64,000 nucleotides of DNA from Streptomyces lienomycini (GTDB taxonomy: Bacteria; Actinomycetota; Actinomycetes; Streptomycetales; Streptomycetaceae), in assembly GCF_027947595.1 (NCBI RefSeq), contig NZ_CP116257.1, forward strand, positions 2,294,001 to 2,358,000. Reading direction: 5' to 3'. Both the position numbers and the translations under genes were made by a program. This document shows positions 38,294 through 46,329 of the stretch, one piece after another (within the stretch, counting starts at the first letter, position 1; each line of letters starts with the position of its first letter). The notes under the pieces were generated by a model. The model was not told the DNA's origin. It made no database searches and was given only the letters and a program-made list of their open reading frames with translations.

Positions 38294-38345
38294 CGGTTCT
38301 CCCGTGGGGGGTGGGACCGCTCGGCCACCCCACCTCGTAGAACCG
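38294..38345. promoter_or_regulatory. Nested inverted repeat upstream of the PP2C-like gene
   Basis: Outer arms CGGTTCT (38294-38300) and AGAACCG (38339-38345) enclose inner arms GTGGGG (38304-38309) and CCCCAC (38328-38333). It lies in the 289-bp divergent gap between the TrmB/LuxR-type gene and the PP2C-like gene, about 100 bp before the latter's ATG. It could be an operator or a 5' UTR hairpin. Confidence 0.45.
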
Positions 38346-38444
38346 TTCGACGCGTCCCCCGAAACGCCGCCCGACGCGCGCCGATCCGCCCGAATTCTCC
38401 GATGCCCCATTTCCATCCGGCTCCGTCGGTGGACAATCAGGAGC

Positions 38445-40760
38445 ATGAGTCAGCAGGGGGGAAGTCCCACCGGTCCCACGGGTCCCACCGGTCCTGAGGA
38501 CGACTGGTGGGGGCAGCTGTACGACGGCTCCACCGACGACACCGGCCCGACGGTCGCGCCCGATTCCCTGGACGACCGCTTCGCCTCGGCATCGGGCACG
38601 GTGGCCCGCCGACCGGACCACGACACCGGGGACGCGCCGCCGCCCCCACCCGAACCCCGGGCCCCCTGGTGGGCCCAGGCGAAGCCCCCGGGAGTCCCCG
38701 GCCCCCGCAGCACGGCGCCCCCACCGCCCCCTGCGGACCCGCCCCGCCCCGGGCCCCCTGGGAACCCCCGCCCACGACACCCCCGCCCCGGCGAGCTTCC
38801 CGCCGGGCCCGGGCCGACCCGGCACCGTGCCGCCGGGGAGCCGGGGCCGGGCGCCGCGTCGCCGGAGGAGCGGGGGCCAGATGTCGTGCCGCCGGGGAGT
38901 CCCGGCCCGGCACGGCGGCGTTGGGGAGCGCGAGCCCGGCACCGTGTCGTCGGGGGGCCAGGGGCCCGGCACCTTGCCGTTGCCGGGGGAGCCTTGGTCT
39001 CGGGCCGCGTCGCCCGGGGAGCGGGGGCCAGATGCCGTGCCGCCGGGGGAGTCCCGGCGCGGCACGGTGTCGTCGGGGGAGTCCCGGCCCGGCACGGCGG
39101 CGTTGGGGGAGCGTGAGCCCGGCACGGTGTCGTCGGGGGGCCAGGGGCCCGGTGCCCCGCCGTTGCCGGGGGAGCGTGAGCCCGGCAGCCTGCCGTTGCC
39201 GGGGGAGCCTTGGTCTCGGGCCGCGTCGCCCGGGGAGCGGGGGCCAGATGCCGTGCCGCCGGGGGAGTCCCGGCGCGGCACGGTGTCGTCGGGGGAGCGT
39301 GAGCCCGGCACCGTGTCGTCGGGGGGCCAGGGGCCCGGTGCCCCGCCGTTGCCGGGGAGCGTGAGCCCGGCAGCCTGCCGTCGCCGGGGAGCCCTGGTCC
39401 CGCGCCGTGCCGCCGGGGAGCCTCGGACCGGCACCGCGGCGTCGAGGAGCCCCGGGGTCGGCGCCGGGTCCTCGGGGGACGAGTGGCCCGGCGGCACATC
39501 GAAGCCGGCGGACCGGCCGGCGTCCGGTGGGGAAGCGCCGCCGCCCCCGCTCCAGCCGCCGCCACCCTCGCCTCCGTCGCCGTCCCCAGCGTCCCAGGCG
39601 CCCCCGCGCAGCGCCGGGCGGCGCGGTGGCCCGCGCGGGCTCACCACCTCGGGGACCGGCGCCGCGGATCTCACCGAGCCGGACGCCGTGGGTCCGCCGC
39701 CCCGGACCGTGTTCGACCTGCCCCCGTTGCCGCCCCCGTTCCTCCCCTCGCAGCCCGGTCACGTCGGCTCGGGGCCGCCCACCTACGACGCCGAGCCGAC
39801 CGCGTTGCCGCCCGCCGACCCGGACGGTCTCGACGGGCTGGTTCCGGACACCGTGCTCGACGGCGCCCGGTACGGGACGTGCACGCTGCGGGCCGTCTCC
39901 GTGCGCGGGGACTCCGCGCGCTACCGGGGCGAGCCGCGGCGCGACGCGCTGCTCGTCGCCCGGTTCGGCGCCGGGGATCAGGCGCTGGTCCTGGTGGCGA
40001 TGGCGACCGGCGTCCGCGCGACCCCGGAGCGCACCGGGCGGCGGCCGAGGTGTGCCGGTGGATCGGCCGGGCCGTGGGCCGCAGCCACGCCCGGCTCGCC
40101 GAGGACCTGCGGGCCGCCCGGCGCGGCGAACTCAAGTCCGGCCTGCACCGCCTCACCGACCGCAGCCTCGGCCGGCTCCGCGCCGGCGCCGCCGAACAGG
40201 GCCTCGCCCCGGACGAGTACGCGGCGTCCCTGCGCTGCCTGCTGCTGCCCGCCGACCCCGGATGCCGCACCCGGGTCTTCTTCGGCGTCGGCGCGGGCGG
40301 ACTGCTCCGGCTGCGCGACGGCGCCTGGCGGAACATGGAGCCGAGCGTCGGCGACGTCACCGGCGAGCCGGTGCTCGGCTTCGGGTCGGCGCCGCGACGC
40401 CCGCCCGGCGGCACGCCCCCCGACGTGAACGACGCGCCGAGCGAGACGCCCGACGGCGACCGGCTCACCATGGACCTCGGCATCACCGCGGCCCCCGGTC
40501 CGCACGACGGCCCGCCCGTCCAGCCGCAGCGCGAACCCTTCCGCTTCCGGGCCTCCGTAGCCCGCCCGGGTGACGTGCTGCTGATGTGCACCACGGGCCT
40601 CGCCGAGCCGCTGCTCAGCGAGCCGGAGCTGGGCGAACTCCTGGCGCGGCGATGGGCGGACCGCACCCCGCCCGGCCTCGGCGAGTTCCTCGGCGACAGC
40701 GGTGTACGGGTCAAGGGATACGCGGACGACCGTACGGCCGCCGCCGTTTGGGAGGCGTGA
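38445..40760 (+). pseudogene. PP2C-like phosphatase-domain protein with repeat-rich N-terminus, several frameshifts
   Basis: The start MSQQGGSPTGPTG has a good AGGAG site. Residues 1-130 are Pro-rich; then come about twenty degenerate 10-11-residue units beginning GE or GG, as in GEREPGTVSS and GESRRGTVSS, and from about 39,620 a PP2C-like domain (GTCTLRAVSVRGDSARYRGE, DALLVARFG, then VLLMCTTGLAE and VKGYADDRTAAAVWE). The frame breaks at 38894-38897, 38923-38926, 39354-39357, 39386-39389 and 39415-39418, where GGGG replaces the GGGGG seen in sister units, and at 40026-40027. Restoring one G at each site gives one continuous reading frame. Only part of the usual metal-binding Asp set is obvious, so activity is uncertain. 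Confidence 0.75.
38870..39450 (+). repeat. Coding minisatellite of GE-x(8) units
   Basis: Units of 30 or 33 bp encode decapeptides or undecapeptides with Gly-Glu or Gly-Gly at the start. A higher-order repeat is also present: 38975-39081 and 39191-39297 appear identical over 107 bp, 216 bp (72 codons) apart. Unit lengths are multiples of three and there are no spacers, so this is not a CRISPR array. Confidence 0.9.
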
Positions 40761-40788
40761 GGCCGCCCGCTGTGGCATAGCTGGAGCC

Positions 40789-42531
40789 ATGGCCAAACAG
40801 AACGTCGCGGAACAGTTCGTCGACATCCTCACTCGCGCCGGGGTCGAACGCCTCTACGGAGTCGTCGGAGACAGCCTCAACCCGGTCGTGGACGCCGTGC
40901 GCCGCCACTCCGGCATCGAATGGGTGCACGTCCGGCACGAGGAGACCGCCGCCTTCGCCGCCGGGGCGGAGGCGCAGATCACCGGGAAGCTGGCCGCGTG
41001 CGCGGGCTCCTGCGGTCCCGGCAACCTCCACCTCATCAACGGGCTCTACGACGCCCACCGCTCCATGGCCCCCGTCCTCGCCCTCGCTTCGCAGATCCCG
41101 TCCAGCGAGATCGGCCTGGGCTTCTTCCAGGAGACCCACCCCGATCAGCTGTTCCGCGAGTGCAGCCACTACAGCGAGCTGATCTCCAGCCCGAAGCAGA
41201 TGCCGAGGCTGCTGCAGACCGCCATCCAGCACGCCGTCGGCCAGGGCGGCGTCAGCGTCGTCTCGCTGCCCGGCGACATCGCCGACGAGCCCGCACCGGA
41301 GCGGGCCGCCGAGACGGCACTGGTCACCTCCCGGCCCACCGTCCGCCCCGGCGACGAGGAGATCGACCGGCTGGTGCGGATGATCGACGACGCCGACCGG
41401 GTCACCCTGTTCTGCGGCAGCGGCACGGCGGGCGCGCACGCCGAGGTCATGGCGTTCGCCGGGAAACTCAAGGCGCCGGTGGGGCACGCCCTGCGCGGCA
41501 AGGAGTTCATCCAGTACGACAACCCGTACGACGTCGGCATGAGCGGGCTGCTCGGCTACGGCGCCGCCTACGAGGCCACCCACGAGTGCGACCTGCTGCT
41601 CCTGATCGGCACCGACTTCCCGTACAACGCCTTCCTGCCGAACGACGTGAAGATCGCCCAGATCGACGTCCGGCCCGAGCACCTGGGCCGGCGCTCCAAG
41701 CTGGACCTCGCGGTGTGGGGCGACGCGCGGGAGACGCTGCGCTGCCTGATCCCGCGGGTGAAGGAGAAGAAGAACCGCCGCTTCCTCGACCGCATGCTGA
41801 AGAAGCACGCGGACGCGCTGGAGGGCGTCGTCAAGGCGTACACCCGCAAGGTCGACAAGCACGTCCCGATCCACCCCGAGTACGTGGCCGCCGTGCTGGA
41901 CGACCTGGCCGACGACGACGCGGTGTTCACCGTCGACACCGGGATGTGCAACGTCTGGGCCGCCCGCTACATCTCGCCCAACGGCCGCCGCCGCATCATC
42001 GGTTCCTTCTCCCACGGCTCGATGGCGAACGCGCTGCCGATGGCGATCGGCGCCCAGTTCACCGACCGGCGCCGGCAGGTCGTCTCGATGTCCGGCGACG
42101 GCGGGTTCACCATGTTGATGGGCGACTTCCTCACCCTCGCCCAGCACGACCTGCCGGTGAAGGTCGTCCTCTTCAACAACTCCTCCCTCAGCATGGTCGA
42201 GTTGGAGATGCTGGTGGCCGGCCTGCCCTCGCACGGCGTGGCCAACAAGAACCCCGACTTCGCCGCCGTCGCCGAGGCCTGCGGCGTCTTCGGCGTACGG
42301 GTGGACAAGCCCAAGGACCTGGCCGGGGCGCTGAAGGCGGCGTTCAAGCACAAGGGGCCCGCCCTCGTCGACGTCGTCACCGACCCCAACGCCCTGTCCA
42401 TCCCGCCGAAGATCAGCACCGACATGGTCACCGGCTTCGCCCTGTCCGCCTCGAAGATCGTCCTGGACGGCGGCGTCGGACGCATGGTCCAGATGGCCCG
42501 CTCGAACCTGCGCAACGTGCCGCGGCCCTGA
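40789..42531 (+). CDS. poxB: Pyruvate oxidase/pyruvate:quinone dehydrogenase-type ThDP enzyme
   Basis: A 580-residue thiamine diphosphate enzyme. The N-terminal domain has the cofactor-activating Glu (RHEETAAFAAGAEA), the middle domain a nucleotide-binding fold (LFCGSGTAGAHAEVMAF), and the C-terminal domain the ThDP motif SGDGGFTMLMGDFLTLAQHDLPVKVVLFNN. The overall match is to PoxB, which decarboxylates pyruvate to acetate and CO2, passing electrons through FAD to membrane quinone. The C-terminal 40 residues (SASKIVLDGGVGRMVQMARSN) could serve membrane binding as in E. coli PoxB. A GGAG site precedes the ATG. Acetolactate synthase-like alternatives are less likely. Confidence 0.9.
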   Translation: MAKQNVAEQFVDILTRAGVERLYGVVGDSLNPVVDAVRRHSGIEWVHVRHEETAAFAAGAEAQITGKLAACAGSCGPGNLHLINGLYDAHRSMAPVLALASQIPSSEIGLGFFQETHPDQLFRECSHYSELISSPKQMPRLLQTAIQHAVGQGGVSVVSLPGDIADEPAPERAAETALVTSRPTVRPGDEEIDRLVRMIDDADRVTLFCGSGTAGAHAEVMAFAGKLKAPVGHALRGKEFIQYDNPYDVGMSGLLGYGAAYEATHECDLLLLIGTDFPYNAFLPNDVKIAQIDVRPEHLGRRSKLDLAVWGDARETLRCLIPRVKEKKNRRFLDRMLKKHADALEGVVKAYTRKVDKHVPIHPEYVAAVLDDLADDDAVFTVDTGMCNVWAARYISPNGRRRIIGSFSHGSMANALPMAIGAQFTDRRRQVVSMSGDGGFTMLMGDFLTLAQHDLPVKVVLFNNSSLSMVELEMLVAGLPSHGVANKNPDFAAVAEACGVFGVRVDKPKDLAGALKAAFKHKGPALVDVVTDPNALSIPPKISTDMVTGFALSASKIVLDGGVGRMVQMARSNLRNVPRP

Positions 42532-42558
42532 CCGGATGAGCACCTCCCGCGAAACCGG

Positions 42559-43065
42559 ATGACTGGCCGGGGTCCGAACGGGCAAGGCTTCCCCGTGAAG
42601 ACGTTCGAGTGGGAGGGGTACGACATCAGCGCGCAGACGGGGGAGACGAAGGAGCGGGCGGTGCCACAACTCAGGCGGCGGCTGGGCAGGGCGGACCTGC
42701 GGGCGGTGCCCGAGGCCCGGCGGGCCCTGCGTGAACTGCTGCGGCACTGGGGCGGGCCGGGTCGGTCGGAGGTCGCGGAGCTGCTCACCAGCGAGCTGGT
42801 CACCAACGCCCTCGTGCACACGGACGAGGGCGCCGTCCTGACCGCGACGGTCGGGCCGCGCGCGCTGCGGGTCGAGGTGCGGGACTTCACGGGCCGGCTG
42901 CCCGCCCCCCGCGCCCCGGACACGGAGGGGACCAACGGCAGAGGGCTGGTCCTGGTGCGCTCGCTCGCCGACGACTGGGGCGTACGGCCCTACGAGGGGG
43001 GCAAGTCGGTCTGGTTCGAGCTCGGGGCGGCCCCGGAGCCGGAGGCGGGAGCGGAAGCGGCCTGA
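42559..43065 (+). CDS. ATP-binding protein, RsbW-like GHKL fold
   Basis: A 168-residue single-domain ATPase with an N box (LTSELVTNALVHTDEG), G1 (VEVRDFTGRLP, with the usual DSG replaced by DFTG) and G2 (GTNGRGLVLVRSLADDWG). It resembles anti-sigma kinases of Streptomyces. The ATG at 42559 lacks a clear ribosome site; the GTG at 42595 is an alternative. It follows poxB by 27 bp. The end overlaps the first arm of the terminator hairpin. Confidence 0.85.
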   Translation: MTGRGPNGQGFPVKTFEWEGYDISAQTGETKERAVPQLRRRLGRADLRAVPEARRALRELLRHWGGPGRSEVAELLTSELVTNALVHTDEGAVLTATVGPRALRVEVRDFTGRLPAPRAPDTEGTNGRGLVLVRSLADDWGVRPYEGGKSVWFELGAAPEPEAGAEAA

Positions 43066-43095
43066 GGCACCGGGGGTGCCGGTGCCTCAGGCCGC
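43057..43095. terminator. Bidirectional terminator hairpin
   Basis: Perfect 15-bp arms (GCGGCCTGAGGCACC at 43057-43071 and its reverse complement at 43081-43095) flank a 9-base loop. It lies between the convergent RsbW-like and DUF2637 genes. No U-tract follows, which is normal for Streptomyces. Confidence 0.85.
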
Positions 43096-43110
43096 GCTCC
43101 GTACGGTGAC

Positions 43111-44175
43111 TCAGCCGAACTGCTGCTCCAGGTCCTTGAGCTTGCGCTCCAGGGAGTCCAGGCGGGGCAGCGCCTGGGTGTCGTCCTCCGCGGTGAGGTC
43201 CACGGTCTCCACGGACATCTGGTCAGACCCCCTGCGTACGGGCTGCAGGGAGGGCCGCCTGCTCGCCGCGGGCAGCTGCTCCGGGGTCGATATGGCGGGC
43301 TCCGCGGCGGCGCGTTCCGAGCCCCGCTCCACCTGCTGCACCTCGACCTCGACCTGACGGCCGCCGCGGCCGGGGAAGCCGCGGTGGCCGTGGCCCCGGC
43401 TGATCGCCTTGAGCTGAGCCCGCTCCAGCCGCTCCTGCTCGCGGCGCCGCAGCTTCTTCTCCTCCTTCTGGCGCCGGTCGTCGCGGACCTCCTCGACCGC
43501 CTCGTCCAGGCTGCGCACGCCCTCCAGGAGCATCAGCGACCAGGCGCGGTACGTCTCCCTGGGAGCACGCAGCCAGCGGACCATGCGGATCTGCGGCAGC
43601 GGACGCGGCACCAGGCCCTGCTCGCGCAGCGCGGCCCGGCGGGTCTGCTTCAGCGCCCGGTCGAACAGCACCGCCGCCGACAGGGACATGCCCGCGAAGA
43701 AGTGCGGGGCGCCCGCGTGGCCCAGGCCGCGCGGCGCGTGCACCCAGTTGAACCAGGCCGCGGCGAAGGCGAAGGCCCACACGAGTATCCGCGAGCCGAG
43801 CGCCGCGTCACCGTGGCTGGCCTCGCGCACCGCGAGGACGGAGCAGAACATCGCCGCGCCGTCGAGGCCGAACGGGACCAGGTACTGCCAGCCGTCGCTC
43901 AGGCCGAGGTTCTGCTCGCCGAAGCCGACCAGACCGTGGAAGGACAGCGCCGCGGCGACCGCGGCACAGCAGAAGAGCAGGACGTAGGAGAAGGTGCCGT
44001 AGAGGGCCTCCTTGCGCCGGCGGCGCTCCTCCATGCGCTCCCACGAGTCGTCCGCGCCCGCGTCCTTCCCCGGGGAACGCTTGCCGCGCGCGAGCACCGC
44101 CACCGCCGCCAGCATGCCCAGGAGCAGCACGGCGCCCGGAAGCAGCCAGTTCAGCGATATGTCGGTCAATCTCAT
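43111..44175 (-). CDS. DUF2637 membrane protein
   Basis: A 354-residue protein with an N-terminal membrane helix (about 8-28), a basic stretch, then four membrane segments (about 60-180) that match DUF2637, and a long charged, coiled-coil-prone cytoplasmic tail (EEVRDDRRQKEEKKLRRREQ, about 230-260) ending SLERKLKDLEQQFG. DUF2637 proteins are restricted to actinomycetes; related ones accompany plasmid transfer (Spd) genes, but here there is no transfer locus. The ATG at 44175 places the first helix normally. Confidence 0.85.
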   Translation of the reverse strand: MRLTDISLNWLLPGAVLLLGMLAAVAVLARGKRSPGKDAGADDSWERMEERRRRKEALYGTFSYVLLFCCAAVAAALSFHGLVGFGEQNLGLSDGWQYLVPFGLDGAAMFCSVLAVREASHGDAALGSRILVWAFAFAAAWFNWVHAPRGLGHAGAPHFFAGMSLSAAVLFDRALKQTRRAALREQGLVPRPLPQIRMVRWLRAPRETYRAWSLMLLEGVRSLDEAVEEVRDDRRQKEEKKLRRREQERLERAQLKAISRGHGHRGFPGRGGRQVEVEVQQVERGSERAAAEPAISTPEQLPAASRRPSLQPVRRGSDQMSVETVDLTAEDDTQALPRLDSLERKLKDLEQQFG

Positions 44176-44432
44176 CTGGGGTCCCTTGCAGTGGGATAGG
44201 GCGTAACGCCCGCCATGGTGGCCCAAACCCAGCGGCCCTCAGGGGGTTTCGGGGCAAGAGGCCGCCAAGGGAGTGCAGAGGGGATGCCCAGGGCGGCGTT
44301 CTGCTCGAACTGCCGCGTGAGGGGCGGGAGTTGAGTTCGATTAAGACTACCCGTACGGGTGGTTCCACGGAAAGTTCCCGCGACGTGTGGGGGAGTTGTG
44401 GAACAACGCGGACGATCTTAGCCGACGGCCCG

Positions 44433-45278
44433 TCAGCCCGCCGCGGCGAGCAGCTTGTCGACGCGGTCGGCGTCGCAGGTGCGCGGGCAGGTGGCGCAGG
44501 TGTCCTCCGGGCGCAGGGTGTAGAACATGCAGCAGCTCGCCCGGTCCCGGGTGTGCAGCGGCTCGCCGTCCGGCCCCTTCAGCTCGCGGAACGCCGCGTC
44601 CCCGACGTACGGCCTGGTCGCGCCCGGCAGCAGCAGCTCCAGCTCGTGCCGCGCCCGTTCCTGCTCGCCGAGCAGGTGGGCGACGTACCACAGGCCCTCG
44701 ACGACCTCGTCGGTCGCCATGCCCCACAGGGCGCGGCCGCGCCGCCGCATCCGGGGGCCGAATCCGGCCAGGACCGGCTCCAGGTGCTCGGCGACCGAGG
44801 CGCGCACCTCGGCGCGCAGCGCCTCCTCGTCGGCGACCACCCGGGCGCCGGGCAGGGCGGCGGCCGGATCGCCGGGGAGGCAGGCGAAGCCCGCGGGGCG
44901 TACGGCCATGCGGCCGAGGGGGGATCCGGCGGCCGTGCGGTCGTGGGACACGTGGGTCGCGGGGTAGCGGGGCACCCGGCGGTGCAGGAACCACGGCACG
45001 GTGATGAGCAGGCAGGCCGGCCACGCGTACCGGTGCAGGCCGAAGCTCGCGATCACGTCCGGCCGGGCCCGCTGTCCGTAGTCCCGCAGCACCTGGGCCT
45101 CGTCCCAGGCGAGGAAGGCGGCCAGCTCCGTGCCGCCCGCGGCGAGCGCGTCGGCCGCGACCCAGCCGCCGCCGCGGGGGGCCTCCTCGGCCGCGTCCAG
45201 CTCGGTGACGCCCAGCCCCGGAAGGACCTCGGACAGGCGCGCGTAGGCGTCCGTGAAGGCCGAGCGGGCGACAGGCAT
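44433..45278 (-). CDS. FhuF-like ferric-siderophore reductase
   Basis: A 281-residue protein with the FhuF-type C-terminal [2Fe-2S] motif: adjacent cysteines in SCCMFYTLRPEDTCATC, giving CC-X10-C-X2-C. FhuF reduces iron(III) in hydroxamate siderophores in the cytoplasm to release iron. The start at 45278 has a GGTGG-like site; a GTG 18 bp upstream is possible. A perfect iron box lies 40-56 bp upstream, so expression should rise in iron starvation. No siderophore gene cluster is in the window. Confidence 0.9.
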   Translation of the reverse strand: MPVARSAFTDAYARLSEVLPGLGVTELDAAEEAPRGGGWVAADALAAGGTELAAFLAWDEAQVLRDYGQRARPDVIASFGLHRYAWPACLLITVPWFLHRRVPRYPATHVSHDRTAAGSPLGRMAVRPAGFACLPGDPAAALPGARVVADEEALRAEVRASVAEHLEPVLAGFGPRMRRRGRALWGMATDEVVEGLWYVAHLLGEQERARHELELLLPGATRPYVGDAAFRELKGPDGEPLHTRDRASCCMFYTLRPEDTCATCPRTCDADRVDKLLAAAG

Positions 45279-45317
45279 GCGGGACCACCGATCCACGTCA
45301 GGACAACGGGCTGCTTA

Positions 45318-45334
45318 AAGGTAAGCCTTACCTT
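45318..45334. promoter_or_regulatory. Iron box (IdeR/DmdR-type operator)
   Basis: AAGGTAAG-C-CTTACCTT is a perfect palindrome around one base and fits the TTAGGTTAGsCTAACCTAA-type consensus bound by DtxR-family repressors with ferrous iron. It is just upstream of the FhuF-like gene. The GntR gene lies on the other side, 113 bp away, and could also be affected. Confidence 0.85.
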
Positions 45335-45446
45335 ACCCATAATGCTCCGGATTTGAACTGACGGCCCGTGCCCTTAGGGTGCTTGACGGACAGGTGACAA
45401 CCCGCCGTAATGACCTCAAGTACCGACACGTCCCGCAGGAGGACCC

Positions 45447-46307
45447 GTGAAGCCCAGCGCGCAGGGCGCCGCAGGAACGGGAACCGGGCGGGTCCGTGCG
45501 GCCGTCGCGGCCGAGGCGGCGCGGATCCCGGCGCAGCCCGGGGCGGCGGACGTGGCCCGGGACCGGGACCGGGTCCGTGACACCGGGGAACCGGACGGCT
45601 CCGCGCGCGGCGAGCACACCCACGGCGAACCCTCCGCCCCGCACCCGCCCACGGCCCCTCCGCCCGCGCCCCGCCCGCGTGCCCTCGTCCGGCGTTCCTC
45701 CGTCCGCGGGCAGATCCTCGACGCCCTGCGCTCCGCGCTGACCACCGGCGAGCTGCGGCCCGGTGAGGTCTACTCGGCGCCCGTGCTCGGGGACCGGTTC
45801 GGCGTCTCCGCCACCCCGGTGCGGGAGGCGATGCAGCAGCTCGCCCTGGAGGGCGCCGTCGAGGTCGTGCCCAACCGCGGCTTCCGCGTCGTCGAGCGGG
45901 GCGCGGGCGAACTGGCCGAGCTGGCCGAGGTCCGGGCCCTGATCGAGGTCCCCGTGTGGCTCCGGCTGGCCCGTACGGTGCCCGCCGAGCGCTGGGCCGG
46001 GCTGCGGCCCCTCGCCGAGGCCACCGTCCGGGCCGCCTCCTCCGGCTGCCCGGCCACCTACGCCGAGGCCGACCGCGCCTTCCACCGCGCGGTGCTCGCG
46101 CTGGCCGGCAACGAACAGCTCGTCCGGATCGCCGGTGACGTGCACCGCCGCGCCCAGTGGCCGCCGGCCGGTGCCCCCTCGGCGCGGGGGCGGGCCGACC
46201 TGGTCGCCGACGCGCACGAGCACACGGCCCTGCTGGACGCGCTGATCGCCGGCGACCCGGACGTGGTGCGGGACCTGGTGGGGGAGCACTTCACCGGGTC
46301 CCGCTGA
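45447..46307 (+). CDS. GntR/FadR-family transcriptional regulator
   Basis: A 286-residue regulator. An unusually long, proline-rich N-terminus (about 80 residues) precedes the GntR winged helix (about 84-150, APVLGDRFGVSATPVREAMQQLALEGAVEVVPNRGFRVV) and an FCD-type effector domain (about 160-275, with Asp/His positions in EADRAFHRAVL for metal binding). A GGAGG site before the GTG supports the long N-terminus. It is divergent from the FhuF-like gene and convergent with secDF. Targets unknown. Confidence 0.9.
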   Translation: MKPSAQGAAGTGTGRVRAAVAAEAARIPAQPGAADVARDRDRVRDTGEPDGSARGEHTHGEPSAPHPPTAPPPAPRPRALVRRSSVRGQILDALRSALTTGELRPGEVYSAPVLGDRFGVSATPVREAMQQLALEGAVEVVPNRGFRVVERGAGELAELAEVRALIEVPVWLRLARTVPAERWAGLRPLAEATVRAASSGCPATYAEADRAFHRAVLALAGNEQLVRIAGDVHRRAQWPPAGAPSARGRADLVADAHEHTALLDALIAGDPDVVRDLVGEHFTGSR

Positions 46308-46329
46308 GCGGGGGCGGGCGCCGCCGCCG

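Noticed and set aside
38870..39450. Possible CRISPR array
   Set aside because: Units of 30-33 bp follow each other without spacers and keep one coding frame; there are no cas genes.
36627..39674. Very long minus-strand frame opposite ogt, the TrmB/LuxR region and the PP2C repeats
   Set aside because: It is an antisense shadow; only the last 160 codons (36627-37109) match a protein family. Elsewhere it encodes Arg/Pro/Gly repeats typical of the reverse of GC-rich coding DNA.
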